From NCBI GenBank assembly GCA_019083985.1, contig JAHRCV010000003.1:248001-312000 (forward strand): a stretch of 64,000 nt of DNA, given 5' to 3'. This DNA is from Rhizobiales bacterium TNE-4 (GTDB taxonomy: Bacteria > Pseudomonadota > Alphaproteobacteria > Rhizobiales > Beijerinckiaceae). The notes under the pieces were generated by a model. It ran no database searches and was not told the origin of the DNA. It saw only the letters and a list, made by a program, of their open reading frames with translations. Positions 19,447 to 30,036 of this stretch are shown here, piece after piece. A program made the position numbers and the translations under genes. Each line of letters opens with the position of its first letter. The first letter of the stretch is position 1.

Positions 19447-22158
19447 TTATTTCAAAAGTGATTTGATCCGATAGAGCGCCTCAAGTGCTTCACGAGGCGA
19501 TAAGGAATCGGGGTCAAGTTTTTCAACTTCAACGCGCAATTCATCAGGCGCGTCATTCATGGGTTGCGCGACCCGCGCAGGCTTTGCCGAAAACAAGGGC
19601 AGATCGTCGATCATTTTCTCGACAGGTGTTTGTCTTTGCGTGTCTTCGAGTTCTGCCAAAATGGTGCGCGCCCGTTCAACGACGGCGGCAGGAAGGCCCG
19701 CCAAACGTGCAACCTGAATGCCGTAGGAACGATCAGCTGTGCCCGGCATCACTTCATGCAGGAAGATAACCTCGTTATTCCATTCCTTGACGCGCATGGT
19801 GAGATTGACGAGACGTGGCAACCGTCCGGCCAAGGCCGTCAATTCGTGATAATGCGTCGCGAACAAGGCGCGGCAGCGATTGGCTTCGTGCAGATATTCG
19901 ATCGCCGCCCACGCGATTGACAGGCCATCAAAAGTGGCTGTGCCACGGCCAATTTCATCAAGGATGACGAAGGACCGTTCCGTCGCCTGATTGAGAATGG
20001 CGGCGGTCTCCACCATTTCGACCATGAATGTCGAGCGCCCACGTGCGAGATCATCGGCAGCGCCGACGCGTGAGAAGAGACGATCAACAATGCCAATATG
20101 CGCGGCTTCCGCGGGTACGTAAGAGCCAATCTGCGCAAGCAGCGCAATGACCGCATTCTGTCTAAGATAGGTCGATTTACCGGCCATGTTCGGACCGGTG
20201 ATCAGACCGATACGCCCATCCTCACCCGCGCGTGGCGGCGAAAGATCCGATCCATTGGCAACAAACGCTTCGCCACTTTTCTTGAGCGCACTTTCGACGA
20301 CGGGATGGCGCCCACCCTCGATCACGAAAGCGAGGCTGTCATCAACCTTGGGGCGGTTCCAGCGGCCTTCTTCGGCCCGTTCGGCCAAGGCGGCGATCAC
20401 ATCAATGAGTGCGAGTGCATCAGCGGTTGCTTTGAGTGGCGCGGCATGGGCCATCGCATCCGCGGTGAGGCGGTCGAACACGCTGTTCTCAATCGCGAGG
20501 GCACGATCGGCAGCCGACGCAATCTTCGCCTCCAGCTCACCGAGTTCTGCGGTCGAAAACCGCATCGCATCCTGCATCGTCTGGCGATGGATGAATTGAT
20601 GATCCGCGCGCAAGGTTTCGCCCGCCTGCTGCGGCACTTCGATGAAATAGCCCAGAAAATTATTGTGCTTGATGCGGAGATTTTTGACGCCGGTCGTCTC
20701 GGCATAACGTGCCTGCAGGCTTGCCACCACTTTGCGACTGTCATCGCGCAGGCTACGCGTGGCATCGAGTTCCGCATCATAGCCCGCACGAATGAAATGG
20801 CCGTCGCGCCGATTAAGGGGCAATTCCTCCGCAAGCGCATCGGCGAAGCGGGCGGCAAAAGCCGGGTCGAGTGACCGTAATCCCTGCACGGCCTCAGCCA
20901 GCAAGGGTGGCAGCGTTGAACCGGCCGCAAAGCGGTCGCTCATGCGTGCTGCTGCCATCGCCCCATCCCGCAACACGGCGAGATCGCGTGGCCCGCAGCG
21001 GTTGACGGCAATGCGGCCCAAGGCGCGCGCCAGATCGGGCAGGCGTGCCAAATCGCCACGTAAAAGTGAGCGTAACGCTCTGTCTTCGACCAGTGTCGTG
21101 ATGGCCTCAGCGCGCCGCGCAATCGCATCGACCTGTGTCAGCGGACTGGCAATCCACTCAGCCAACAAACGCCCGCCCTGCGGGGTACGGGTGCGGTCGA
21201 TATCGGCAAGGATTGAACCTGTGCGGTCACCTTGCAAGGTGCGCGTGAGTTCGAGATTGGCACGCGTTGCTGGGTCGATCAGCACCGTTTCGCCTTGGCC
21301 GTCGCGTTGCGGCGGCGACAAAGCGGGACGGACACCCAATTGTGTTCGGTCGATGTAGAGGAGGACAGCCGCCAGCGCGACCGTCTCAGCACGCGAGAAG
21401 CGGCCGAACCCATCAAGCGTCTGCAACCCGTAGAAATCGAGGATGCGCCGTTCTGCATTGGTGGAATCAAGGCCGTCGCGCGCCAGCGGTGTCAGTGCCG
21501 CCCGACAATCACGCCAGATCGGCGTCAGCGCCGGATCATCGATCAGGGAATCGGGCACAAGCAATTCACGCGGATCGATCCGTGCAATGTCAGCGGCCAA
21601 GCGGCCGCCATCGCTGGCAATCAGGCTCACACGGCCAGTCGAAATATCCGCCGATGCAAGCGCGTAATCCCAAGCGTCTTCGCCAGCGCGGATGCGTGAA
21701 ATCGCACAGAGGAGATTGGCACGTGAGGGGTCGAGAAGGCGTTCTTCGGTGATAGTCCCAGGCGTCACCAACCGCACGACATCGCGCTTGACGACGGATT
21801 TCGCGCCGCGCTTCTTTGCTTCGGCCGGATCTTCGGTCTGCTCGCAGACGGCGACACGATGTCCGGCGGCGATCAGCCGCTGCAGATATTCATCCGCCCG
21901 CTCCACCGGCACGCCACACATCGGGATATCGTCGCCCTGATGCTTACCGCGTTTGGTGAGCACGATGCCCAGCGTGCGCGATGCGATTTCGGCATCCTCA
22001 AAGAATAATTCATAGAAATCGCCCATCCGGTAGAACAACAAGGAATCCGGATTGGCCGCCTTGATCTCGATATATTGCGCCATCATCGGCGTGACGCGCG
22101 CGTCCGTCGCGGCGGCTGCGTCTTTGCGCGGGAGGGATGATGCGGCAGTGGCGGTCAT
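19447..22158 (-). CDS. mutS: DNA mismatch recognition protein MutS
   Basis: This 903-residue protein binds mispaired bases and recruits MutL. The N-terminal mismatch-contacting motif [19 protein letters not shown] holds the conserved Phe-x-Glu. The ATPase has Walker [14 protein letters not shown] and Walker [17 protein letters not shown], and the helix-turn-helix dimerisation end reads [18 protein letters not shown] 22158 ([10 protein letters not shown]) has AGGGTG upstream; 12 more codons are open. It is divergent from the malic enzyme gene. Confidence 0.97.
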   Translation of the reverse strand: MTATAASSLPRKDAAAATDARVTPMMAQYIEIKAANPDSLLFYRMGDFYELFFEDAEIASRTLGIVLTKRGKHQGDDIPMCGVPVERADEYLQRLIAAGHRVAVCEQTEDPAEAKKRGAKSVVKRDVVRLVTPGTITEERLLDPSRANLLCAISRIRAGEDAWDYALASADISTGRVSLIASDGGRLAADIARIDPRELLVPDSLIDDPALTPIWRDCRAALTPLARDGLDSTNAERRILDFYGLQTLDGFGRFSRAETVALAAVLLYIDRTQLGVRPALSPPQRDGQGETVLIDPATRANLELTRTLQGDRTGSILADIDRTRTPQGGRLLAEWIASPLTQVDAIARRAEAITTLVEDRALRSLLRGDLARLPDLARALGRIAVNRCGPRDLAVLRDGAMAAARMSDRFAAGSTLPPLLAEAVQGLRSLDPAFAARFADALAEELPLNRRDGHFIRAGYDAELDATRSLRDDSRKVVASLQARYAETTGVKNLRIKHNNFLGYFIEVPQQAGETLRADHQFIHRQTMQDAMRFSTAELGELEAKIASAADRALAIENSVFDRLTADAMAHAAPLKATADALALIDVIAALAERAEEGRWNRPKVDDSLAFVIEGGRHPVVESALKKSGEAFVANGSDLSPPRAGEDGRIGLITGPNMAGKSTYLRQNAVIALLAQIGSYVPAEAAHIGIVDRLFSRVGAADDLARGRSTFMVEMVETAAILNQATERSFVILDEIGRGTATFDGLSIAWAAIEYLHEANRCRALFATHYHELTALAGRLPRLVNLTMRVKEWNNEVIFLHEVMPGTADRSYGIQVARLAGLPAAVVERARTILAELEDTQRQTPVEKMIDDLPLFSAKPARVAQPMNDAPDELRVEVEKLDPDSLSPREALEALYRIKSLLK

Positions 22159-22329
22159 GTGCCGCACCCTAGCAAAGCGCCCGTGCCGCTGCATCGCTCA
22201 GTCTGCTGCTTTCAACGGTTTTCTCCCATCCTGCCCGGCGTCATGATCGTCTGCCTCCGCCGTTTGGCGGGTTGAGCCCGCTGGATCCAATGCTATGGTC
22301 CTGTCAAAGAGCAGGGAGTGACGGCGCCG

Positions 22330-24648
22330 ATGGCTAAGAAAGAAACGACGGGCAAAACCACCCGCAGCGCAGAGACGATGAAACGCGGCCGCCCGGCCAT
22401 CTCCGATCAGGAGGCGCTCCATTTCCACCAGATGGGCCGTCCCGGCAAGCTCGAGATCGTACCGACGAAGCCGATGGCGACCCAGCGTGACCTGTCGCTC
22501 GCTTATTCGCCCGGCGTCGCGGTTCCTGTCAAAGCCATTGCGGAAGATCCATCACGCGCCTTCGATTACACGACGCGCGGCAATCTCGTCGCCGTGATCT
22601 CAAACGGCACCGCCATTCTCGGCCTCGGCAATCTGGGCGCCTTGGCATCCAAGCCCGTGATGGAAGGCAAGGCCGTTCTGTTCAAGCGCTTCGCCGATGT
22701 CGATTCGATCGATCTCGAAGTCGATACCGAAGATCCGGAGGCGTTCATCAATGCCGTCCGCTATCTCGGCCCATCCTTCGGCGGTATCAATCTCGAAGAC
22801 ATCAAGGCGCCAGAATGCTTCATCATCGAAGAGCGCTTGCGCGAATTGATGGATATTCCTGTCTTCCATGACGATCAGCATGGCACTGCGATCATCGCTG
22901 CAGCCGGCATCATCAATGCTTTGGAGCTGACGGGCCGCAATATCAAGAACACGAAGCTCGTTTGTAATGGTGCAGGCGCGGCAGGTATTGCCTGTCTCGA
23001 GCTCATCAAGGCGATGGGCTTTGCCCCTGAGAACGTCATTCTCTGCGACACCAAGGGCGTGGTCTATAAAGGCCGCACTGAAGGTATGAACCAATGGAAG
23101 AGTGCGCACGCCACTGAGACGAAGGCGCGTTCTTTGGCCGATGCCATGCAAGGCGCAGATGTGTTCTTTGGCCTGTCAGCCAAGGGCGCATTGTCGGCTG
23201 AGATGGTCAAAACCATGGCGCCTAATCCGATCATTTTCGCGATGGCCAATCCTGATCCCGAAATCACGCCGGAAGAAGCTATGGCTGTGCGGGATGATGT
23301 CATCATCGCTACGGGCCGGTCTGACTATCCCAACCAGGTCAACAATGTTCTCGGCTTTCCCTATATTTTCCGTGGCGCGCTCGATGTGCGCGCCACGACC
23401 ATCAATATGGAAATGAAGATCGCCGCAACGCTCGCGCTCGCCGAACTTGCACGTGAAGACGTGCCGGATGAAGTGGCGTCCGCTTATCAAGGTGCACGCC
23501 CCCGCTTCGGCCGCGATTATATCATTCCCGTCCCGTTTGATCCGCGTTTGATCTACACCATTCCGCCCGCTGTTGCGAAAGCCGCGATGGAGACAGGCGT
23601 CGCGCGTCGCCCCATCGTGGATATGAATGCGTATAAAGCGCAATTGTCAGCGCGGCGTGATCCTGTCGCTGGCGCATTGCAACGCACGATTGAACGCGTG
23701 CGGCGTTATCCTAAGCGTGTTGTGTTCGCTGAGGGTGAAGAAGAACAAGTCATTCGTGCAGCCGTGTCCTTTGCGGCGCAAGGGCTTGGCACGGCGATCC
23801 TCGTCGGTCGTGAAGACCGTATCTATGAAACGGCCACTTTTGCTGGCATCGATCTTGAGGGCCGCGAAGGTATCGAAATTCACAATGCACGTCTGTCGCA
23901 TCGCAACGCGGCTTATGCGAACTATCTCTATGAACGCTTGCAGCGCAATGGTTATCTGTTCCGCGACTGCCAGCGCCTCGTCAATCAGGATCGCAATCAT
24001 TTCGGTGCGGCGATGGTCGCGCTCGGCGATGCCGATGCGATGGTCACGGGTGTCACGCGTAATTATTCGATTGCGCTGCAAGATATCCGCCACGTCATCG
24101 ATACCAAGCCAGGCCATCGTCTCATCGGTGTATCGCTTGTCCTCGCACGTGGACGGACCGTGCTTGTCGCTGATACGGCAATTACCGAAATGCCAACCGC
24201 GGAGGAATTGGCCGAGATCGCAATTGAAGCCGCACGCGTCGCACGCCGTCTTGGTTATGAGCCACGCGTGGCGATGCTCGCCTTCTCAACTTTCGGCCAC
24301 CCGCCCGGCGAACGTTCGGCAAAAGTGATCGAAGCGGTGCGCATCCTCGATCAGAAGCGCGTTGATTTCGAATATGATGGCGAGATGGCCGCCGATGTCG
24401 CCCTTAACAAGGAATTGCTGCAGCAATATCCATTCGCGCGCCTGTCAGACACGGCCAATGTGCTGATCATGCCAGCATTCCATTCAGCGTCGATCTCAAC
24501 CAAGATGTTGCAGACACTGGGGGGCTCGACCGTGATTGGTCCTTTGCTCGTCGGGCTTGATAAGCCGGTGCAGATCGTCCCGCTGGGCGCGAAGGATTCC
24601 GATATCGTGAATATGGCTGCGCTTGCTGCCTTCAATTTGGGCGGATGA
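22330..24648 (+). CDS. maeB: NADP-dependent malic enzyme with PTA-like C-terminal domain
   Basis: A 772-residue fusion. Residues about 1-430 are malic enzyme: [29 protein letters not shown] and the NADP-binding [15 protein letters not shown]. Residues about 445-770 resemble phosphate acetyltransferase: [33 protein letters not shown], and the final segment with [16 protein letters not shown]. In characterised MaeB enzymes the PTA-like part is regulatory (acetyl-CoA sensing) and not a working transacetylase. ATG 22330 is preferred; GTG 22318 is an alternative. It oxidatively decarboxylates malate to pyruvate and overlaps the next gene by 4 bases. Confidence 0.95.
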   Translation: MAKKETTGKTTRSAETMKRGRPAISDQEALHFHQMGRPGKLEIVPTKPMATQRDLSLAYSPGVAVPVKAIAEDPSRAFDYTTRGNLVAVISNGTAILGLGNLGALASKPVMEGKAVLFKRFADVDSIDLEVDTEDPEAFINAVRYLGPSFGGINLEDIKAPECFIIEERLRELMDIPVFHDDQHGTAIIAAAGIINALELTGRNIKNTKLVCNGAGAAGIACLELIKAMGFAPENVILCDTKGVVYKGRTEGMNQWKSAHATETKARSLADAMQGADVFFGLSAKGALSAEMVKTMAPNPIIFAMANPDPEITPEEAMAVRDDVIIATGRSDYPNQVNNVLGFPYIFRGALDVRATTINMEMKIAATLALAELAREDVPDEVASAYQGARPRFGRDYIIPVPFDPRLIYTIPPAVAKAAMETGVARRPIVDMNAYKAQLSARRDPVAGALQRTIERVRRYPKRVVFAEGEEEQVIRAAVSFAAQGLGTAILVGREDRIYETATFAGIDLEGREGIEIHNARLSHRNAAYANYLYERLQRNGYLFRDCQRLVNQDRNHFGAAMVALGDADAMVTGVTRNYSIALQDIRHVIDTKPGHRLIGVSLVLARGRTVLVADTAITEMPTAEELAEIAIEAARVARRLGYEPRVAMLAFSTFGHPPGERSAKVIEAVRILDQKRVDFEYDGEMAADVALNKELLQQYPFARLSDTANVLIMPAFHSASISTKMLQTLGGSTVIGPLLVGLDKPVQIVPLGAKDSDIVNMAALAAFNLGG

Positions 24649-25262
24649 TGGCACGGCAACCGCAGACACTGGTTTTCGATATCGGCAATGTGCTGATCGC
24701 GTGGGATCCGCGTTTTCTCTATCGCAAGATTTTTGCGGATGAAGCGGAGATGGAATGGTTTCTCGGCCATGTCTGCACATCGGCGTGGAATCTCGAGCAA
24801 GATTGCGGCCGGACTTTCGCTGATGCCGTCGCCGAACGCATCGCGCTCTTCCCGGATCACGAAGTGGCGATCCGGGCATTTGACGAGCGTTGGGAAGAAA
24901 CGGTGTCGGGACCGATTTCTGGCACTGTCGATCTTCTCGCACGCATGCGTGCACAGGGTATCGCTGACTACGCTATCACTAATTTCTCGCACGAGAAATT
25001 TGCGATTGCCAAAACACGTTTTCCATTTTTGGCGGAATTTCGTGGCACCATTGTCTCGGGTGAAGAGAAGCTGCTGAAGCCGGAGCCGGAGATTTACCGG
25101 CTGCTGCTCCATCGCTACGGCCTTGAGGCCGCCGATTGCGTCTTTATCGACGATTCGATCGCTAATGTTCAGGGCGCGCATGCCGTTGGGATGCACGCCG
25201 TTCATTTCACCGGTCCGGATCAGCTCACCACCGATTTGCGCAAGCTCGGCTTCCCGGCCTGA
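24645..25262 (+). CDS. HAD-family hydrolase
   Basis: This 205-residue haloacid-dehalogenase-superfamily protein begins with the nucleophile motif VFDIGNVLIAWDP. Motif II is AITNFSHEKF (Thr-Asn), and motifs III/IV are KPEPEIYRLLLHRY with FIDDSIANVQGA. The cap is a helical insertion between residues 18 and 100. It is close to the YihX/2-haloacid-dehalogenase-like group of sugar-phosphate phosphatases; the substrate is not predictable. ATG 24645 overlaps the maeB stop (ATGATG), indicating co-translation. Confidence 0.87.
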   Translation: MMARQPQTLVFDIGNVLIAWDPRFLYRKIFADEAEMEWFLGHVCTSAWNLEQDCGRTFADAVAERIALFPDHEVAIRAFDERWEETVSGPISGTVDLLARMRAQGIADYAITNFSHEKFAIAKTRFPFLAEFRGTIVSGEEKLLKPEPEIYRLLLHRYGLEAADCVFIDDSIANVQGAHAVGMHAVHFTGPDQLTTDLRKLGFPA

Positions 25263-25274
25263 GCCTTCCGTCCG

Positions 25275-25640
25275 TCAGGACCGCGTCATCAGGCCGAAGG
25301 CGACCTTTTGCGCGTCCATCACCACAGCGATTCGGCCGACATAGGGAATATCCCAAGGCGCCTGCAGGACGGTGCCGCCTCCGCTGACGATGGCCTCACA
25401 GCTTCGGTCAACGTCATCGGTCGCGATGTAAGTGAACCATTGCGGTTGCGTATCGGGTCCAACGTCGGCTGTGGCCATGATCCCGGCAACGGGCTGATCC
25501 CCGGCCATCGCGACCCAATAGGACCCCCCTTGTGGCATGGGCATAGATGAAAACGTCCACCCGAAGACCGTACCGTAGAAGGTTTTGGCAGCCTCGGGGT
25601 CTGGTGTGAGCAATTCGCTCCAATCAATCTGGCCGTGCAT
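25275..25640 (-). CDS. VOC-family (glyoxalase-like) protein
   Basis: A 121-residue protein with two beta-alpha-beta-beta-beta halves typical of the vicinal oxygen chelate fold: DWSELLTPDPEAAKTFYGTVFGW at the start, WFTYIATDDVDRSCEAI in the middle and an end reading VVMDAQKVAFGLM. The paired halves suit a predicted lactoylglutathione-lyase-like or extradiol-type metal site, but only one or two ligands (Glu/His/Asp) can be guessed. ATG 25640 is chosen; a longer start at 25655 exists. It converges on the HAD gene with 12 bases between the stops. Confidence 0.85.
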   Translation of the reverse strand: MHGQIDWSELLTPDPEAAKTFYGTVFGWTFSSMPMPQGGSYWVAMAGDQPVAGIMATADVGPDTQPQWFTYIATDDVDRSCEAIVSGGGTVLQAPWDIPYVGRIAVVMDAQKVAFGLMTRS

Positions 25641-26060
25641 GGTGCAGTCTCCCAATCATGAAAGCCTGTCCGAGGGGGTTTCCCGGCGCAAGCGACTGCT
25701 GCGTGCAGCGATTATGGGCTCTACCCGCATCGCGGGAGTTGATTCACCGAAGCTCGAAAAGTGGTCAAATTGCCTGCAATTTCACGGGCTCTCACCATGG
25801 ACTCAGGCGCCTGTCGGCAGTACAAGGCCAAGCTGATAGGGATCGAACCTTGGCGGTCCAGCTCATCGTGGGAATGTTGCTTTTGCGTCTCCCATGCGTC
25901 GGCACGGACCGGGGCGTGTGGTCCCGTAATGGGTTCACCCTAAGGGTTTGTTAAGCATAACAGGTTTGGGATGGGCGCCGGTTGAGGTCCGTTCCAAAAC
26001 GGCCGCGAGGTCAGAATAACCGTAAAGACCGGCTAAGGCCGGGTGAGATGGGGTTCGGCA
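25641..26060. other. 420-base intergenic region before the coiled-coil gene
   Basis: No convincing gene or RNA seen. Short open frames here have no family features. A small perfect palindrome ACCCTAAGGGT lies at 25937-25947, followed by a locally AT-rich stretch (TTTGTTAAGCATAACAGG) that is a plausible promoter or operator zone for the gene starting at 26061. Confidence 0.5.
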
Positions 26061-27521
26061 ATGTTCTTCCGCAAAGGCAAGGGCGGCTCAAACGATGGTG
26101 GTCCGGCTGGCGAAGCCCCGGTGGCAACGGCAACCGCGGCTGCGATGACGCCTCCGCCTGCTCCCGCGCCCGCCCCCACTGTCGCTGGCACCGAAGATCT
26201 CATCTCGGTCATTTCGGCCTCGTCCGACCTGATCATGGTGCAAGAGAAGCTGAAGAAGTCCGTTCTCAACTTCCAGCGCCAATACGCCCAGAACGTCAAT
26301 TTGCTCGAAGCCTCGCGTGAACAGGTCGCGCAGCTGAATGATCGCAAGCGCCAGCTTGAAGAAACGCTCGATGCGCAAGAGCAGAAGATCGAACAATACC
26401 GCGAGGAACAGGAAGAGCTAATCGTCAAGCTCAACGTCACAACCTCGCAATTGTCGCTTTTGACACGTCAATATCAGGACGTGGCAAAGGAGCGCGAAGA
26501 TTTCGAAGAGCGCACCAAGCTGCTGATGAAGCACAATGCCGCGCTTGAAGAAAACCTACCCAAGCTGCGCCATGCCGAAAGCCTCTTCGAGGCTGAGAAA
26601 GCGGCGCGCGAGGCCGTTGAAAAGCGCCTGTCCGATATGCGGCTCGATCTCGACAGAGAGCGGCAGGAAGTTGCTCTCCTCAGCGAGAAGAACACCGATC
26701 TTTATCAAAACCTGACGCGCAAGGAAGACGAGATCAATCTCGCCACCCGTACGATTGGTGAATTGCGCGCGCAGATCATCGATCTGCAAGGTGTGATCGA
26801 AGAGCAGACCGACAATTATCAGACGATCAAGAATCGCCTCGATAATCTCAGCCAGGAAAAATTCACGCTCGAAGGTACGATCCGTCGGCTTGAGCGCGAG
26901 CTTGAAGATACCCGCGTCAGCAAAGAATCGAAGATCGAGATCCTTGAGCGTCTCAACAATTCGATGCGTGAGACGATCGGCAAGCAAACGATCGAGATGA
27001 ACACGCTGCAAATCAGCGAGCGCAAGCTCTCGGTCGATCTGAAGACCATTGACGCCGTCAATGCGCGCCTGAGCCGGTCACTCGAAGAAGCGAATAATGC
27101 CATTGCGCGCATGGATACGGAGCGCAAGGCGAACAACGCCAAGATCAAGAAGACCGAGCAGGAGAACAAGACCCTGCAGAATCAGGTCGATCTTCTCAAC
27201 GATCAGCTCGAAGTGCTGAAAGCCAAGATCTCGCAGGCGCAGGCGATGAACATCGATCTGCAGAAGACGGCCAACGAGAACAAGGAAAAATTCGCCGAGG
27301 GCGAAGAGCGTATGCGGGTCGAAATCGCCATGCTCAAGGGCTCGGTCGAGTCGTTGCGCAAGGAGCGCGACACGCAGACCCGCGAAATCACCAATTTGCG
27401 CAACATCATCTCCGAGATGAGCATTGTCGGCAAAGCGGTGATCGAGGGCGGCACCAAATCGGAAAATGTCATTCCCTTCAATGCCGACGATAAAAAAGGC
27501 GGCAAGGGCGACGACGAATAA
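26061..27521 (+). CDS. Long coiled-coil protein, filament-like
   Basis: This 486-residue protein has a short basic head (MFFRKGKGGSNDGG), an Ala/Pro linker (APAPAPTV at about 26-40), and then almost uninterrupted coiled coil from about residue 50 to 460. Charged-leucine heptads are obvious, for example EEQTDNYQTIKNRLDNLSQE and ESKIEILERLNNSMRETI. A short acidic tail ends DDKKGGKGDDE. No ATPase or membrane segment is visible. Related proteins are often mis-named ParA or chromosome segregation ATPase; no nucleotide motif supports that. Head-rod-tail architecture recalls bacterial intermediate-filament-like proteins. ATG 26061 is chosen over GTG 26043. Confidence 0.75.
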   Translation: MFFRKGKGGSNDGGPAGEAPVATATAAAMTPPPAPAPAPTVAGTEDLISVISASSDLIMVQEKLKKSVLNFQRQYAQNVNLLEASREQVAQLNDRKRQLEETLDAQEQKIEQYREEQEELIVKLNVTTSQLSLLTRQYQDVAKEREDFEERTKLLMKHNAALEENLPKLRHAESLFEAEKAAREAVEKRLSDMRLDLDRERQEVALLSEKNTDLYQNLTRKEDEINLATRTIGELRAQIIDLQGVIEEQTDNYQTIKNRLDNLSQEKFTLEGTIRRLERELEDTRVSKESKIEILERLNNSMRETIGKQTIEMNTLQISERKLSVDLKTIDAVNARLSRSLEEANNAIARMDTERKANNAKIKKTEQENKTLQNQVDLLNDQLEVLKAKISQAQAMNIDLQKTANENKEKFAEGEERMRVEIAMLKGSVESLRKERDTQTREITNLRNIISEMSIVGKAVIEGGTKSENVIPFNADDKKGGKGDDE

Positions 27522-27591
27522 GCGTCGTTAGGCTTAATCCGGTTGGGATTTGAGCTCACTCTGCCGCGTTGATCGGGCGGGAGGGTATCGC

Positions 27592-27855
27592 ATGATCGAC
27601 AATCGCGAGCAAAGCCGGTTTGAGCGTGAAGAAAATGGCGCGCGTGTCGTCGCGCTTTATCGCCGTGACCGGGACATTTTGATCATCAGGCATGTCGAAG
27701 CCGATCCCATCTTGCGTGGGACCGGCGCTGCGGACCGTCTCATGCGGGACGTCGCAGATTTGGCCCGCAACGAAGCGGTCCTGATCAAGCCTCTTTGCGG
27801 CTATGCTGCGGCCTGGCTCAAACGGAATGCGCGCGATCTGATCGCGTCACATTAA
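27592..27855 (+). CDS. Small GNAT-like N-acetyltransferase (YjdJ type)
   Basis: An 87-residue single-domain protein. It carries the acetyl-CoA loop of the short GNAT-like family as LRGTGAADRLMRDVADLAR, preceded by the strands RDILIIRHVEAD and followed by KPLCGYAAAWLKRN, where the CxYAxxWLxRN pattern is typical of the COG2388 (YjdJ/human GTLF3B-like) group. Substrates of this group are unknown. It starts at ATG 27592, 70 bases after the coiled-coil gene, and converges with the EF-hand gene. Confidence 0.85.
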   Translation: MIDNREQSRFEREENGARVVALYRRDRDILIIRHVEADPILRGTGAADRLMRDVADLARNEAVLIKPLCGYAAAWLKRNARDLIASH

Positions 27856-27875
27856 TGCCGTCTGCGGTATCAGGA

Positions 27876-28133
27876 TCAGTTTGCTGGTGCGGCGATGAAC
27901 TCGATCAGCTCGATCACGCCGTCCTTATTCGTGTCGATACGCACGAACAGAACGTCCGGATAGCCTGCTGCCAGCCATTCGCTGCGCGAGATCTTGCCAT
28001 CCCGATTGGCATCGGCCTTCTTGAATTTCGCCTCGGCCTTCTGACGCTTGCCAGCTGGCGGATCGGCCGCGATGGCGTTGGCTGAAATCAGCGAAGCCGC
28101 AAGGGTGAAGGCCGTCAGACGCCATCCATTCAT
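27876..28133 (-). CDS. Secreted EF-hand protein
   Basis: This 85-residue protein has a clear signal peptide (residues 1-22, ending SANAIA before ADPP). It carries two EF-hand calcium loops: DANRDGKISRSEW and DTNKDGVIELIEF, both with Asp at 1, 3 and 5, Gly at 6 and Glu at 12. It probably binds Ca2+ in the periplasm. No partner is obvious; the gene stands alone between the GNAT gene (convergent) and the dehydratase gene (divergent). Confidence 0.88.
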   Translation of the reverse strand: MNGWRLTAFTLAASLISANAIAADPPAGKRQKAEAKFKKADANRDGKISRSEWLAAGYPDVLFVRIDTNKDGVIELIEFIAAPAN

Positions 28134-28196
28134 GGGAACTCTCTCCACGCAACAAGGGCGCCATCAAGAGCGGTGAAGGTAAAGATTTCGTGAAGC

Positions 28197-28224
28197 GAGA
28201 CGCGATGAACGTCGCTCGCGTCTC
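28197..28224. repeat. Perfect 9-bp inverted repeat upstream of the dehydratase gene
   Basis: GAGACGCGA (28197-28205) and TCGCGTCTC (28216-28224) face each other across 10 bases, 88 bases before the dehydratase ATG and 64 bases from the EF-hand start. Its GACGCGA words resemble the inner part of the 10662 repeat, so it may be a repeat remnant, or an operator shared by the divergent genes. Confidence 0.4.
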
Positions 28225-28311
28225 GGGACCGAGGAGAGGGGCTTGCATGAAGCCCCGCTTCCAATAGCCTGAGCGCCACACCTCGTGTCCTTGCGTTCGG
28301 GAGAGCCATCC

Positions 28312-30024
28312 ATGCGTCGCCTTCGCTCACAAAGCTGGTTCGGGGGCTTAGGCAAGGATGCCTTCATCCATCGCAGCTGGATGAAGAACAATGGGCTCCC
28401 CGATGACGCTTTCGATGGCCGGCCCGTCATTGGCATCTGCAACACGTTTTCCGAGCTGACGCCTTGCCACATTCATTTCCGCGGCCTTATTGAGCATGTG
28501 AAGGCTGGGATTTTGGAAGCGGGCGGCATCCCGGTCCAATTCCCGGTGTTCTCTTGCGGCGAATCCAATCTGCGCCCCACGGCGATGCTGTTTCGCAATT
28601 TGGCCTCGATGGATGTCGAAGAGGCCATTCGCGGCAATCCCATCGACGGCGTCGTCTTGATGGCGGGCTGCGACAAGACAACACCGTCGCTCCTGATGGG
28701 TGCCGCCTCCTGCGATCTTCCCGCGATCGTCGTCTCAGGTGGCCCGATGTTGAACGGCCAATATCGTGGCCGCACCATCGGCTCGGGCACCGATGTCTGG
28801 AAATTGTCCGAGGATGTGCGCGCGGGCAAAATGTCACCAGAAGAGTTCGCCGCGGCTGAGAGCGCCATGTCACGTTCGCCCGGCCATTGCATGACGATGG
28901 GAACCGCGTCGACGATGGCGTCGATGGTCGAAGCGCTCGGCATGTCGCTCGCTTACAATGCGGCCTATCCCGCCGTCGATGCGCACCGCAATCGGCTGGC
29001 GCGGCACACGGGCCGCCGCATCGTGACGATGGTCCATGAAGATCTGCGTCCCTCCGCCATTCTCACCAAGGATGCGTTTATCAACGCCATTCGCGTCGCT
29101 GGTGCGATTGGCGGATCAACCAATGCCGTCATCCATCTCATCGCTATTGCTGGGCGCGTTGGTGTGCCGCTGACGTTGGATGATTGGGATGAGTTTGGCC
29201 GTGATGTGCCGACCATCCTCGATCTGATGCCGTCAGGCCGTTTTCTGATGGAAGATTTTTGTTATGCCGGCGGCCTTCCCGCTGTGATGAAAGAGATTGC
29301 ACCTCTGTTGCGTCCAAATGCGCGGACGGTCAGCGGTTGCACTATGGGCGAACAGATCGCCGGTGCTGAAAACTTCAACCGCGATGTCATTCGTCCCGTG
29401 AGTAATCCGTTGACGGCACAAGGCGGCTTGGCGGTGCTGCGTGGCAATCTTGCACCGAATGGCGCGATCATCAAACCCTCCGCCGCGACGCCATCCTTGA
29501 TGGTCCATCGCGGCCAAGCGGTCGTGTTTGAAACCATCGAGGATTTTAAAGCACGGATCGACGACCCCGCTCTTCCGATCACCGAGACGTCCATCATGGT
29601 GCTGAAGAATTGCGGGCCGAAGGGTTATCCCGGTATGGCGGAAGTCGGCAATATGGCCTTGCCGAAAAAGCTTCTCGAAAAAGGCGTGCGTGATCTCGTC
29701 CGCATTTCAGATGCGCGTATGTCAGGTACTGCATTTGGCACTGTCATCTTGCATGTCGCGCCTGAAGCAGCCATTGGCGGTCCATTGGCTCTCGTGAAAG
29801 ATGGCGATTGGATCGAAGTGAATGTGCCCGAACGCACGCTCAATCTCGTTGTGTCCGATGAGGAGTTGACGCGCCGCCGCCAAGAATGGCGTCCACCGGA
29901 GCCGGCGATGAAAGGCGGCTACCAAAGCCTTTACGTTGAAAGGGTGCTGCAAGCCGATCGCGGTGCGGATCTTGATTTTCTCGTTGGTTGCCGCGGTCAT
30001 GACGTACCGCGCGAAAGCCATTAA
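28312..30024 (+). CDS. IlvD/EDD-family sugar-acid dehydratase (L-arabinonate dehydratase type)
   Basis: A 570-residue dehydratase. Cys52 (SELTPC), Cys120 (AGCDKTT) and Cys193 (GHCMTMG) are spaced 68 and 73 apart. That equals the spacing I recall for the [2Fe-2S] ligands of Rhizobium leguminosarum L-arabinonate dehydratase, and the size also fits that group better than IlvD proper. SGCTMGEQ lies later on. The product would be a 2-keto-3-deoxy sugar acid, and the next gene is of the class that consumes such acids. Which pentonate or hexonate it uses cannot be read here. ATG 28312 (MRRLRSQSWF) is chosen over 28285. Confidence 0.88.
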   Translation: MRRLRSQSWFGGLGKDAFIHRSWMKNNGLPDDAFDGRPVIGICNTFSELTPCHIHFRGLIEHVKAGILEAGGIPVQFPVFSCGESNLRPTAMLFRNLASMDVEEAIRGNPIDGVVLMAGCDKTTPSLLMGAASCDLPAIVVSGGPMLNGQYRGRTIGSGTDVWKLSEDVRAGKMSPEEFAAAESAMSRSPGHCMTMGTASTMASMVEALGMSLAYNAAYPAVDAHRNRLARHTGRRIVTMVHEDLRPSAILTKDAFINAIRVAGAIGGSTNAVIHLIAIAGRVGVPLTLDDWDEFGRDVPTILDLMPSGRFLMEDFCYAGGLPAVMKEIAPLLRPNARTVSGCTMGEQIAGAENFNRDVIRPVSNPLTAQGGLAVLRGNLAPNGAIIKPSAATPSLMVHRGQAVVFETIEDFKARIDDPALPITETSIMVLKNCGPKGYPGMAEVGNMALPKKLLEKGVRDLVRISDARMSGTAFGTVILHVAPEAAIGGPLALVKDGDWIEVNVPERTLNLVVSDEELTRRRQEWRPPEPAMKGGYQSLYVERVLQADRGADLDFLVGCRGHDVPRESH

Positions 30025-30036
30025 GGCGTTACGCTC

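Noticed and set aside
22273-22300. Promoter-like TTGAGC...TATGGT before maeB
   Set aside because: Spacing and -10 match are too weak to list as a feature.
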